Assembly: GCF_014274465.1 (NCBI RefSeq)
Contig: NZ_CP060394.1
Span: forward strand, 682,001-746,000
Source: Alloacidobacterium dinghuense
GTDB lineage: Bacteria > Acidobacteriota > Terriglobia > Terriglobales > Acidobacteriaceae
DNA length: 64,000 nt
Direction: 5' to 3'
The notes below the pieces were generated by a model. That model was not told the DNA's origin and did not search any database. It saw nothing but the letters and a program-made list of their open reading frames with translations. Positions 1 through 7,894 of the stretch are shown here, in pieces (position 1 is the first letter of the stretch; each line of letters begins with the position of its first letter). The position numbers and the translations under genes are program-made.

Positions 1-33
1 TTAGTGATTCACAAGGTCCGATTGGTAAAACGT

Positions 34-53
34 TGTACCGGATCGCGGTATAA
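34..53. promoter_or_regulatory. Candidate operator, TACCG-N5-CGGTA (site 1)
   Basis: An inverted repeat has half sites TACCG (36-40) and CGGTA (46-50) around a 5-base spacer, and the arms extend to 8 bases with one mismatch. It lies about 70 bases before the KDG kinase start. The same core and spacing recur at 1877-1907 and 10062-10090, each time in a promoter region of the uronate locus. An odd-centred site of about 15 bases is compatible with an IclR-family protein, so the IclR gene at 4278-5135 is the obvious candidate binder. That assignment is inference. Confidence 0.6.
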
Positions 54-119
54 CTGGATTTATCGATCAATGAATGTAGCCGTCTAAAATTAAACAATTC
101 CTTACGTTGAGGACGTTGA

Positions 120-1217
120 ATGCAGCCGATTGTTTTGAAGACTGAAGGATTTCGATGGGATAGTGTGAGCCTGGGCGAAGTGATGTTGCGGCTCGATCCG
201 GGAGAAGGACGTATACACACAGCAAGACAGTTCACCGCATGGGAAGGTGGCGGGGAATACAACGTGGCGCGCGGGCTTCGGCGGTGCTTCGGGCTGAAGA
301 CGGCGGTAGCCACAGCGTTCGCAGACAATCCAGTTGGCCGTCTGGTTGAGGATTTCATTCTCCAGGGTGGTGTGGACACGTCACTCATTCGCTGGGCTAA
401 GTACGACGGAGTGGGTCGTACGGTTCGCAATGGTCTGAATTTTACTGAGCGCGGTTACGGCGTGCGCGCCGCCGTTGGCTGTTCCGATCGTGGACATACA
501 GCCATTTCGCAGGTGAAGCATGGGGACTTCGATTGGGAGGCCATCTTCGGTGCGCAGAATGGATCGAGATGGTTTCACACGGGCGGGATTTTTGCGGCGC
601 TATCAGAGACGACGCCTGACGTCGCCTCCGAATCGATGGATGCGGCAAGGAAGTTCGGTACGATCGTTTCCTATGATTTGAACTATCGCGACTCGCTATG
701 GAAAGCGATCGGCGGCAAGGCCAAGGCGCAGGAAGTGAATCGCGAATTAGTTCGCAAGGTCGATCTTCTTCTCGGCAACGAAGAGGATTTTTCGGCGATG
801 CTGGGGATTGCCCTCGAGGGTGTTACCGAGGACTTCGACGAGTTGCCCATCGCCAGCTACGAGAAGATGCTGCGTGATGTGGCAGCAGCTTATCCAAACC
901 TGAAAATGATTGCCACTACGTTGCGCACTGCGCACACGGCAAGCCGCAACGCATGGGGAGCCATCGCGCTGTATCAGGACGAGATTGTTCACGTTCCGCA
1001 GCGTGAGGTCGATATTCTGGATCGGGTAGGAGGCGGCGACTCTTTCGCGTCGGGATTGATTTACGGAATTCTCGCCGGAAAACCGACGGACTGGGCAGTG
1101 CGTTGTGGCGTGGCTCACGGCGCTCTCGCTATGACGACTCCGGGCGACACCAGCATGGCAACTTTTGCCGAAGTGGAGCGTGTGATGAAGGGCGGCTCCG
1201 CTCGCATAGCGCGATAA
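120..1217 (+). CDS. kdgK: 2-keto-3-deoxygluconate kinase (PfkB family)
   Basis: Ribokinase/PfkB-family sugar kinase of 365 residues. It is predicted to phosphorylate 2-keto-3-deoxygluconate (KDG) with ATP to give KDPG in the cytoplasm. An N-terminal glycine-rich substrate region (GGGEYNVARGL, near residue 43) and the C-terminal PfkB signature GGGDSFASG (near residue 303, with the catalytic Asp) are both visible. The next gene, 12 bases downstream, is a KDPG aldolase, which is the enzyme that uses the product. That neighbour and the KduD/KduI genes nearby support KDG over other sugars as substrate. A candidate operator lies upstream at 34-53. Another PfkB specificity, such as fructose, cannot be excluded from motifs alone. 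Confidence 0.85.
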   Translation: MQPIVLKTEGFRWDSVSLGEVMLRLDPGEGRIHTARQFTAWEGGGEYNVARGLRRCFGLKTAVATAFADNPVGRLVEDFILQGGVDTSLIRWAKYDGVGRTVRNGLNFTERGYGVRAAVGCSDRGHTAISQVKHGDFDWEAIFGAQNGSRWFHTGGIFAALSETTPDVASESMDAARKFGTIVSYDLNYRDSLWKAIGGKAKAQEVNRELVRKVDLLLGNEEDFSAMLGIALEGVTEDFDELPIASYEKMLRDVAAAYPNLKMIATTLRTAHTASRNAWGAIALYQDEIVHVPQREVDILDRVGGGDSFASGLIYGILAGKPTDWAVRCGVAHGALAMTTPGDTSMATFAEVERVMKGGSARIAR

Positions 1218-1229
1218 AACAGGAGAAAA

Positions 1230-1874
1230 ATGTCAGCAGAAATCAAAGCAGAGATAGAACGTTTATGCCTTGTGCCTGTTTTGCGGGCGCAATCAGAAGA
1301 AATTGGACACGCACTTGTAGAGGCAATGATTGCCGGTGGCGTCACTGTTGTTGAAGTTACCATGACAGTTCCCGGAGCGATCGATTTACTGCGAGCGCTG
1401 AAAGCGAAATATGGCAGTCAATTGCTGCTCGGGTCGGGAACCGTTACCACAGCGGCGCAGGCGGCGGCGACGATCGAGGCTGGTGCTGAGTTCGTTGTCA
1501 GTCCAAGCTTGCATCCAGAGGTGATTGCCAAGACGAAAGAACTCGGCAAAGTCTCGATTCCCGGCGCATTGACTCCTACGGAAGTCATCACAGCCTGGAA
1601 TGCGGGTGCGGACTATGTCAAAGTCTTTCCGTGTTCTGCCGTGGGTGGCGCCAGCTATCTTAAGGCGCTACTCGCTCCGTTTCCAGAATTGCAATTGATC
1701 CCTACAGGCGGAGTAACGCAACAGACTGCGCCGGAATTTCTTAAAGCAGGTGCGCGTGCTTTGGGAGTGGGAGCCGATCTGGTCAATGCGAAAGCGATTA
1801 CGGATGGCCGGCCTGGGTTGGTGACGAACGTTGCGCGGGCTTACCTCGAAATCATTCGTCAGACGCGCGCATAG
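1230..1874 (+). CDS. eda: KDPG aldolase (2-dehydro-3-deoxyphosphogluconate aldolase)
   Basis: Class I aldolase of 214 residues that splits KDPG into pyruvate and glyceraldehyde-3-phosphate. The family landmarks are present: VVEVTMTVPGA with the conserved Glu, LGSGTV, VSPSLHPEV, the Schiff-base Lys in DYVKVFPCSAVGG, and the phosphate-binding PTGGV. Length matches the Eda family. An AGGAG-like ribosome-binding site precedes the ATG, and the gene follows the KDG kinase by 12 bases, so the two are probably one transcript. The stop codon is followed almost at once by a 14-bp perfect inverted repeat (1877-1907), which may end this transcript, act as operator for the next unit, or both. Confidence 0.93.
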   Translation: MSAEIKAEIERLCLVPVLRAQSEEIGHALVEAMIAGGVTVVEVTMTVPGAIDLLRALKAKYGSQLLLGSGTVTTAAQAAATIEAGAEFVVSPSLHPEVIAKTKELGKVSIPGALTPTEVITAWNAGADYVKVFPCSAVGGASYLKALLAPFPELQLIPTGGVTQQTAPEFLKAGARALGVGADLVNAKAITDGRPGLVTNVARAYLEIIRQTRA

Positions 1875-1876
1875 AG

Positions 1877-1907
1877 AGATCTTGTACCGGATGCCGGTAC
1901 AAGATCT
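1877..1907. promoter_or_regulatory. Candidate operator / stem-loop (site 2)
   Basis: A perfect inverted repeat has 14-base arms (1877-1890 and 1894-1907) and a 3-base centre. Its core TACCG-N5-CGGTA matches the sites at 34-53 and 10062-10090. It sits between the eda stop and the kduD start, 122 bases before the latter. No T-run follows it on the plus strand, so an operator reading is favoured over an intrinsic terminator. The long arms could still form a stable hairpin in RNA. Confidence 0.65.
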
Positions 1908-2028
1908 TCCAAAATGAGTCGCCAACCGGCTCGGAGAATTGACAACCGTTTTTCCAATAAAAAACAATGCGTAACGTTGAGTGCGCGTAACGGGACAGCG
2001 TACCGTGATTCGAACTGTCGATTTTTCC

Positions 2029-2793
2029 ATGGGAATATTGGATCGGTTTAGGCTGGACGGAAAAACAGCTCTGGTAACGGGGTCGGCGAGCGGGTTAGGC
2101 GCGGCAATTGCGATTGCTTTGGCTGAGGCAGGAGCGACTGTCGCTTGTCACGGTAACCGGCGGCCCGCAGATGCAATCACGGAACATATTCGGAAGGCTG
2201 GAAAGCGTTCGGAGAGTTTTTCGGCCGATCTGAGCGCAGCGGATGGTGCCGAGAAGCTGTTTGGCTCTGTTGTGGAGGCCATGGGCGCTCCTGACATTCT
2301 GGTGAACAACGCTGGAATGATTCACCGCAATTCTGCCGAAGCGTTTGAACCTGAGGCATGGAGCATCGTTCTGCAGGTCAACCTGACAAGTGTCTTTCGT
2401 CTGACGCAGCTTGCGGGAACTGAGATGTTGAAGCGCGGCCGCGGAAAGATCATCAACATCGCTTCGCTCCTGTCGTTTCAGGGAGGCATTCGCGTTCCGG
2501 CCTATGCCGCTTCCAAAGGTGGCGTGGCGCAGCTTACGAAAGCCCTGGCGAATGAGTGGGCTCGCCGTGGAGTGCAGGTGAATGCAATTGCTCCCGGCTA
2601 CTTTCGCACTGAAAACACAACCGCGTTGCAGAAGGACGAAACGCGTAACCGACAAATTCTGGAACGCATACCTGCACAACGGTGGGGCGAGCCTGAAGAT
2701 CTGGCCGGAGCTGCGGTTTTTCTGGCTTCGTCGGCCAGCGACTATGTGAATGGAGAAGTCCTGGTCGTCGATGGCGGATGGATGGCGCGCTGA
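2029..2793 (+). CDS. kduD: 2-dehydro-3-deoxy-D-gluconate 5-dehydrogenase (SDR)
   Basis: Short-chain dehydrogenase/reductase of 254 residues from the ATG at 2029. It is predicted to reduce 5-keto-4-deoxyuronate-derived 2,5-diketo-3-deoxygluconate (DKII) to KDG using NAD(P)H. The nucleotide-binding TGSASGLG, the NNAG motif and the catalytic Ser-Tyr-x3-Lys region are present. The stretches LSFQGGIRVP, NAIAPGYF and the C-terminal SASDYVNGE...VDGGW are characteristic of KduD rather than generic SDRs. An in-frame GTG at 1981 would add 16 residues that do not resemble the family, so 2029 is preferred. In alginate users a related SDR reduces the same kind of intermediate (DEH), so the enzyme may serve both alginate- and pectin-derived uronates. 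Confidence 0.88.
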   Translation: MGILDRFRLDGKTALVTGSASGLGAAIAIALAEAGATVACHGNRRPADAITEHIRKAGKRSESFSADLSAADGAEKLFGSVVEAMGAPDILVNNAGMIHRNSAEAFEPEAWSIVLQVNLTSVFRLTQLAGTEMLKRGRGKIINIASLLSFQGGIRVPAYAASKGGVAQLTKALANEWARRGVQVNAIAPGYFRTENTTALQKDETRNRQILERIPAQRWGEPEDLAGAAVFLASSASDYVNGEVLVVDGGWMAR

Positions 2794-2801
2794 GGACAAG
2801 C

Positions 2802-3152
2802 ATGAGTGAGATTGAAGTGTGCCATCAGGCGACGGTGAAGATGAGCGACCCTGAGCCGGGTTTGAAACGGCAGGTTCTGGCTTACAATGCAAACCTGATG
2901 CTGGTAAGGCACCTGATGGAAAAGGGATGGCAAGGCGTTCTTCACAGTCATTCCCACGACCAATTGGTCTACGTGATTCGAGGGCGTCTCCGCTTCACCG
3001 GAGGCGCTTCTTCTTTTGAAGCGGCAGCCGGAGATAGTTTCGTCGTTCCGGGCAACATAGGACACCAGGCAGCTGCCCTTGAGGAATCTGAGGTACTCGA
3101 CGTTTTCAATCCGTATCGCGAAGAATATGCGCCGGTGCATGGTCTGGAGTAG
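2802..3152 (+). CDS. kdgF: KdgF-like cupin (unsaturated uronate ketonisation)
   Basis: Single-domain cupin of 116 residues from the ATG at 2802, 8 bases after kduD. The metal-binding motif HSHSHDQ (near residue 48), the second cupin motif GDSFVVPGNIGH and the C-terminal LDVFNPYREEY resemble KdgF. KdgF proteins convert unsaturated monouronates from alginate and pectin into the linear 5-keto-4-deoxyuronate. Its position between KduD and a PL5 lyase fits this role exactly. An alternative upstream start at 2778 would overlap kduD. Assignment rests on motif similarity and context; other small cupins share the fold. Confidence 0.72.
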   Translation: MSEIEVCHQATVKMSDPEPGLKRQVLAYNANLMLVRHLMEKGWQGVLHSHSHDQLVYVIRGRLRFTGGASSFEAAAGDSFVVPGNIGHQAAALEESEVLDVFNPYREEYAPVHGLE

Positions 3153-3159
3153 TTCTGCA

Positions 3160-4281
3160 ATGAGATTCGCAGCCAAATGCCGGGTGAAGCAAAGTGGAGC
3201 GGGGTTAGTTCTCGGCGTTCTTTCGCTCCTCCTGATTCTCCCGATTCAGGCTGAAAGCAAGCTGCGCTCTCCTTGGGACGGTCACGCGATCAAGCTCACC
3301 GATTTGCCTTACGCCTGCCCTGCTATCGTTCATCTCTCCGCAGATTTGACGACAAGCGGTTTTTACTCTGACAGCAAGTCTTCCGTCATCGATCCGGAAA
3401 AGTGGAAAGCCTACGCTGCGACTTCCGGGCCGTACAAGGATCTGGGGAATCGCATTGTGGATGCTGCTGATGCGTATCAAACAACAGGAAGCCGCAACGC
3501 TGTTGACTGCGCATTGCAGCACATGGATGCGGCTGCGAAAGACGGCGTCTTTACCGGGAAGATGTCGTCGAATCAAGCCTACTATGTTCAGGGCTGGGTG
3601 ATTGGAGCGGTAGCTATCGCTTATCTCAAGGTGCGTGAAAGCGGACTCGTCAGCGTGGATGAGCAAAAGACAATCCTGGCTTGGATTGAGAACGTAGTGG
3701 CACAAAGCGAGGCTTATTTTGAAGACCACCGGAAGAAGTCTTCTGGTGATGCGCAGAACAATCATCTTTATTGGGCGGGTGTCGAAGTCGCGGCAGCGGG
3801 CATAGCGGCAAACGATCGCAAGCTCTTCGACTGGGGCATGGAAACGTATCAAGCGGGCATATCTCAGATACAGCCGGATGGTTCGTTGCCACAGGAAATG
3901 CGCCGTGGCCAGCGAGCGCTGCACTATCACCTATACGCTCTGGCGCCGTTGGTTTACCTTGCGGAATTCGGCGAAGAGAATGGGTTCCGCTCCTATGCTG
4001 ATCGCGATTACGCGATTAAGAAATTGGCGAAGCTATGTATCGATGGGCTTGGAGACAACAGCTTCTTCGTAAAGGCAACGGGTATTCCGCAAGACACACC
4101 GAATGGGCCTCCAGCTGCAGAGCAGATAAGCTGGGCAAGAATCTATCTTGGGCGATTTCCCGATCTGCAGTTAGCAAAGTTACTGGATGAGGCGAAGTCC
4201 ATGAGCTATATGTATCTGGGCGGTCTGCCTCCCGCTCATCTCTCGCAGGCTGAAACGAAAGCATCTGGAGGAACGTTATGA
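3160..4281 (+). CDS. Alginate lyase family protein, polysaccharide lyase 5-like
   Basis: A secreted or periplasmic protein of 373 residues from the ATG at 3160, which follows the cupin stop by 7 bases. The N-terminus has a basic start, a hydrophobic stretch (LVLGVLSLLLILP) and an AES-type cleavage region. It resembles AlgL, the poly(beta-D-mannuronate) lyase: LRSPWDG at the start of the mature part, QNNHLYW (compare the active-site NNHSYW of AlgL), and the long match LPQEMRRGQRAL followed by HYHLYAL. PL5 enzymes cut alginate by beta-elimination and leave unsaturated uronate ends, which feed the KdgF/KduI/KduD steps encoded beside it. The stop overlaps the next start (ATGA). It could act on another 1,4-linked uronan; an in-frame start at 3079 is less likely because it overlaps the cupin. 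Confidence 0.8.
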   Translation: MRFAAKCRVKQSGAGLVLGVLSLLLILPIQAESKLRSPWDGHAIKLTDLPYACPAIVHLSADLTTSGFYSDSKSSVIDPEKWKAYAATSGPYKDLGNRIVDAADAYQTTGSRNAVDCALQHMDAAAKDGVFTGKMSSNQAYYVQGWVIGAVAIAYLKVRESGLVSVDEQKTILAWIENVVAQSEAYFEDHRKKSSGDAQNNHLYWAGVEVAAAGIAANDRKLFDWGMETYQAGISQIQPDGSLPQEMRRGQRALHYHLYALAPLVYLAEFGEENGFRSYADRDYAIKKLAKLCIDGLGDNSFFVKATGIPQDTPNGPPAAEQISWARIYLGRFPDLQLAKLLDEAKSMSYMYLGGLPPAHLSQAETKASGGTL

Positions 4282-5135
4282 GTACCATGTTGATGCCGCC
4301 ATCTGAAATCGAAGCCGGTAAACATGCCGATCCATATCAATTGCAGAGTATCGACCGTGTTGTTGCCCTGTTGGATATGTTGAGCGAGAGCGATGTCCCA
4401 CTCAGCCTTGCAGAGATTTGCACTCAGATGGGCCTGCATAAGAGCACCGCGCACCGGTCTCTTATCGTGCTTGAACGCACGTCGATGATTGAACGGACGC
4501 CGGAGGGACGTTTTCGTCTTGGACTGAAGCTGTACGAACTGGGCAACCGTGCTGTCGAGCAGATCGACTTGCGCGATCGAGTGCAGCCATTCTTCCGGCG
4601 CCTTGCGACGGAAGTGGGCGAAACGGTGCACCTGAGCGTTCTGCAGAGAACGAAGGTTGTCTATCTGGATAAAGTAGAGCCTAATCGCAGGGTATGCATG
4701 ACTTCCAAATCCGGCACTTCCAACCCCGTCTATTGCACATCGATGGGCAAAGCGATGCTGGCGTTCCTGCCGGATGAACTGCGTGAAGACGTCATCAGCA
4801 AGATCAAGTTCAACCGATTCACTCCGAAGACTCTCTGTACGCGCGAGGCCCTGATGAAATCGCTGGAGCGTGTCAAGAAACGCGGCTTTGCCATCGACGA
4901 CGAGGAGATCGAGGTTGGCGTTCGTTGTGTCGGCGCGCCGATATTCGATGAGAACCGGTATCCGATCGCGGCAGTCAGCGTCTCAGGGCCAGCCTCGCGC
5001 ATTACTGTGCAGAGTGTGCCGGGGATTGCGGAAAAATTGATTCGCTGCTGCAACGAGATTTCCCGTACGTTGGGCATTCACGACAAACGGCGTTCCAGAT
5101 ACAGTTCGCCGCTCTTTCATCATTACGGAAGCTAA
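4278..5135 (+). CDS. IclR-family transcriptional regulator
   Basis: A 285-residue regulator with an N-terminal winged helix-turn-helix (about 20-85, LAEICTQMGLHKSTAHRSL) and a C-terminal IclR effector domain (from VGETVHLSVL to the end). It overlaps the lyase stop by four bases (ATGA), so it is probably translationally coupled to the uronate genes. KdgR, the classical regulator of pectin catabolism, belongs to this family and responds to KDG. This gene is therefore the natural candidate for binding the three TACCG-N5-CGGTA repeats in the locus; that link is inference. The effector domain looks complete. Confidence 0.92.
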   Translation: MSTMLMPPSEIEAGKHADPYQLQSIDRVVALLDMLSESDVPLSLAEICTQMGLHKSTAHRSLIVLERTSMIERTPEGRFRLGLKLYELGNRAVEQIDLRDRVQPFFRRLATEVGETVHLSVLQRTKVVYLDKVEPNRRVCMTSKSGTSNPVYCTSMGKAMLAFLPDELREDVISKIKFNRFTPKTLCTREALMKSLERVKKRGFAIDDEEIEVGVRCVGAPIFDENRYPIAAVSVSGPASRITVQSVPGIAEKLIRCCNEISRTLGIHDKRRSRYSSPLFHHYGS

Positions 5136-5159
5136 TCTCTACAACTGAGGATCTGAAAA

Positions 5160-6512
5160 ATGGGCCATTCGATCTCGCGGCGTGACGTGCTGAAGGGCAC
5201 CGGAGCGTCGCTCGCCGCCCTTGGCGTTGGCAGCACGCTCGTTCGTCCAGTTATCGCGCAGGAAGCAGCCTTCACAGAAGCAACGGACAAGAGCCAGGAG
5301 GCCACGCGTGCGCAACGCATGCAATGGTGGCATGCTGCGAAATTCGGCATGTTTATACACTTTGGCGTGTACAGCACTATCGGCCGTCATGAATGGGTTA
5401 TGGAAGATGAGGCATGGCCCATTGGTCCCTACACGGAGCATGCGGCCAAGTTCAAGCCGGCGCTGAATTGCCCTCGCGCATGGGCGAAGCTCGCGATGCA
5501 GGCGGGTATGAAGTACATGGTGCTCACGACCAAGCACCATGAAGGCTTCTGCAACTTTGATACGAAGCTCACTGACTACTGCGCGCCGAAGCAAGGCCCC
5601 GGACGCGATATCGTGCGCGAATATGTGGAAGCGGCGCGTGGCGAAGGCCTGCATGTAGGCTTCTACTATTCGCTGATGGACTGGCACCATCCAGATGGCG
5701 CACGATGCGCGACCGATGAGGCAGCGCGGCGCAGGTTCGTCGACTATACGCATGGCCTCATCCGCGAGATCTTGACCAATTACGGAAAGATCGACGTGCT
5801 CTGGTATGACGTGGCATGGCCGCTCGATGCGGCAGGCTGGGAATCCGAAAAGATGAATCAGATGGTCTTTCAACTTCAGCCTGAGATCATTGTGAACAAC
5901 CGCAATAAGCTGCAAGGTGATTTCTCCACGCCGGAGCAGCATATCGTTGCTGAAACAAACGGCCGTGCCTGGGAATCCTGCATGACCTTGAACGATAGCT
6001 GGGGATATCAGCGTGCAGACGATAACTGGAAGTCATCCCGCACAATTGTACGTAACCTGATTCAATGCGTGCGCGACGGTGGTAACTATCTGTTGAACAT
6101 CGGCCCAAAGCCCGATGGCTCTGTTCCTGAAGAATCGGTGAGGGTATTGACCGAAGTTGGCCGCTGGATGGAAGTGAACGGCGACACGATCTATAAATCT
6201 GACCTATGCCAGGTACGGCGTTCCAATTACGCCAGCTTTACGCGAACGGGAGACACGCTGTATATGCACGTTCATTTTTGGCCGGGCGATTATGTTGCGA
6301 TCAGCGGATTGAAAGCGAAAGTGAACTCGGCTCGCCTGCTGAAGACTGGAGCGGAAATCCGGTTCACTCAGGATGAATTCCAGACGAAGTTTACCGGTCT
6401 GCCTGAGAAGGCGCCCGATTATCCGATTACGACAATCGCGGTTGAATGCGATTCTGAGCCCACGCAGGACACAGACTTCGTGCGTAAGAACAAACCGAGA
6501 GCCAGCGTTTGA
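5160..6512 (+). CDS. Alpha-L-fucosidase, GH29, Tat-exported
   Basis: Glycoside hydrolase family 29 protein of 450 residues. The N-terminus carries a twin-arginine signal (SRRDVLKG followed by a hydrophobic segment to VIAQEA), so it is predicted to be exported folded. GH29 motifs follow: WWHAAKFGMFIHFGVYS near residue 57, TTKHHEGFCNFDT, GFYYSLMDWHHP, and IDVLWYDVAWP, whose Asp is the expected nucleophile; SWGY and NYLLNIGPKPDG come later. It starts 24 bases after the IclR gene and may share its transcript. Fucose is not part of alginate or KDG metabolism. The combination suggests a diet of brown-algal or plant cell-wall type polysaccharides, or activity on another deoxy-sugar. Confidence 0.9.
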   Translation: MGHSISRRDVLKGTGASLAALGVGSTLVRPVIAQEAAFTEATDKSQEATRAQRMQWWHAAKFGMFIHFGVYSTIGRHEWVMEDEAWPIGPYTEHAAKFKPALNCPRAWAKLAMQAGMKYMVLTTKHHEGFCNFDTKLTDYCAPKQGPGRDIVREYVEAARGEGLHVGFYYSLMDWHHPDGARCATDEAARRRFVDYTHGLIREILTNYGKIDVLWYDVAWPLDAAGWESEKMNQMVFQLQPEIIVNNRNKLQGDFSTPEQHIVAETNGRAWESCMTLNDSWGYQRADDNWKSSRTIVRNLIQCVRDGGNYLLNIGPKPDGSVPEESVRVLTEVGRWMEVNGDTIYKSDLCQVRRSNYASFTRTGDTLYMHVHFWPGDYVAISGLKAKVNSARLLKTGAEIRFTQDEFQTKFTGLPEKAPDYPITTIAVECDSEPTQDTDFVRKNKPRASV

Positions 6513-6538
6513 TCTAAGTCGATGCAAAATGTGTAACG

Positions 6539-7012
6539 CTACTCCCGCACTTTTACAACGATGGTGCTGAATAGCGTCCCCTGGACAATTTTCAATTGAT
6601 GAGGGGTACCGGCGGGGATGTTTACAACATCGCCGACGGAAATTGTTTGGGAGTTTCCGTTACGAATGCTGATTCCTTTCGTTTCTCCATCGTCACCAGT
6701 CTTTGGATCGTCGATGACGCCGCCGGTGAGTAAAGTCGCTTGCCCCTGCGTAACGACAAATACATCATCATAGTGCGCGTGACTCTCAGCGCCTCCACTG
6801 GCTGTTCGCACGGAGAGCTTCAGCTGATGGCTCGTGTAGTCTCCCAGGGTTGATCCGCTGGTGCCTGAGGGCTGCGCTTTCGGAGCCAGGTCGGCAAGTT
6901 GCTTTTGAATATCCTGTGCTGAGAAATAGTCGGCCTTTTTCGAGTTGCTTTGTGCGTGTGCAGCGATGCACAGCAGCGTCAGCACAGATAAAACCACGAA
7001 TTGTCTCTTCAT
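6539..7012 (-). CDS. Secreted small cupin protein
   Basis: A 157-residue protein with a clear Sec signal peptide (MKRQFVVLSVLTLLCIAAHAQS). A single cupin domain covers the C-terminal two thirds: SHAHYDDVFVVTQG as the first metal-binding motif, and GDVVNIPAGTPHQLKI as the second. It ends 27 bases from the fucosidase stop (convergent) and starts 12 bases after the kduI stop, so it reads as the last gene of the GH105-kduI-cupin unit. The substrate is unknown. An exported sugar-binding or isomerising cupin acting before uptake is possible but not shown. Confidence 0.75.
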   Translation of the reverse strand: MKRQFVVLSVLTLLCIAAHAQSNSKKADYFSAQDIQKQLADLAPKAQPSGTSGSTLGDYTSHQLKLSVRTASGGAESHAHYDDVFVVTQGQATLLTGGVIDDPKTGDDGETKGISIRNGNSQTISVGDVVNIPAGTPHQLKIVQGTLFSTIVVKVRE

Positions 7013-7024
7013 CGCCTCTCCTGA

Positions 7025-7855
7025 CTACTGCAATCCAACAATCGGAACAGGATCCATGTCGGCGTAATCCTGGTTCTCACCGCCCATGCCCCAGCAAAAG
7101 CTATAGGCGCACGTTCCAGCACCGGCATGAATCGACCAGCCGGGCGAAACGGCAACATCATAGTTTTGCATTACGATATGTCGCGTCTCTTCACCGGGTC
7201 CCATCAGGTGAAAGACGCGTGCTTCTGGAGCGAGGTTGAAGTACATGTAGATTTCGGAGCGTCGCATGTGGGTATGCGGGGGCATCGTATTCCAGACGCT
7301 GCCGGGATGAAGATGGGTGACACCCATCACAAGTTGGCAGCTTTTTGCCCCGTCAAGAAAAACATACTTGTAGATCGTCCGTTTATTGCTTGTTTCAGCG
7401 GAGCCAAGCTCAGTGGGGTTCGCTCGTCCCTTTTGGACGAGTGTTGTCTGAAAGGTGGTGTGGGCTGGGTAACTTAGAAGATAGAAAATTGCGGGCGAGT
7501 GTGCGCTCTCCGAAGTGAATACGATCTTTGGACTACCGCGGCCGATGTATAGGCAGTCCAGATTATCCAGCGCGTAGGTGTCGTCTCCGACAGTTGTGCG
7601 GCCTCTTCCACCTATGTTGAGAACTCCTAGTTCACGGCGCTCTGTGAAGTAATCGGACTTCAATGCGCCGTCAGTTGGGAGCACGAGTGGCTGGACTGTG
7701 GGGGTAGCCATGCCGACGATTGCGCGATCAAGGTCAACATAGGCCAATTGGACAGATCCAGGTTGACAAAGAGAGCCAATCAGGAAGGCATCCCGTAATT
7801 CCGATGTTGTCATGCGCAAATATCGAACCGGATCGGCAAGTAAGTACGTCTTCAT
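7025..7855 (-). CDS. kduI: 5-keto-4-deoxyuronate isomerase
   Basis: KduI homologue of 276 residues, the usual length. It converts 5-keto-4-deoxyuronate (DKI) into 2,5-diketo-3-deoxygluconate (DKII), the substrate of KduD. The C-terminal cupin signature WNTMPPHTHMRRSEIYMYFNL (metal-binding His, His and Glu) is followed by EETRHIVMQNYDVAVSPGWSIHAGAGT with the fourth ligand, all typical of KduI. The N-terminal half (YLLADPVRYLRMTTSELRDAFLI) also matches. It is cytoplasmic, with no signal. It lies 39 bases downstream of the GH105 gene and is probably co-transcribed with it. Confidence 0.95.
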   Translation of the reverse strand: MKTYLLADPVRYLRMTTSELRDAFLIGSLCQPGSVQLAYVDLDRAIVGMATPTVQPLVLPTDGALKSDYFTERRELGVLNIGGRGRTTVGDDTYALDNLDCLYIGRGSPKIVFTSESAHSPAIFYLLSYPAHTTFQTTLVQKGRANPTELGSAETSNKRTIYKYVFLDGAKSCQLVMGVTHLHPGSVWNTMPPHTHMRRSEIYMYFNLAPEARVFHLMGPGEETRHIVMQNYDVAVSPGWSIHAGAGTCAYSFCWGMGGENQDYADMDPVPIVGLQ

Positions 7856-7894
7856 AACGTTTTTCGCTTCCCTTCAAGTACCGCAGACGGTGCA

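Noticed and set aside
3205-3930. Minus-strand ORF of 241 residues
   Set aside because: It is antisense to the PL5-like gene, which has a signal peptide and conserved motifs.
7879-7892. TACCG-CAGA-CGGTG before kduI, resembling the uronate operator
   Set aside because: The spacer is four bases and the second half site is not exact, unlike the three confirmed sites.
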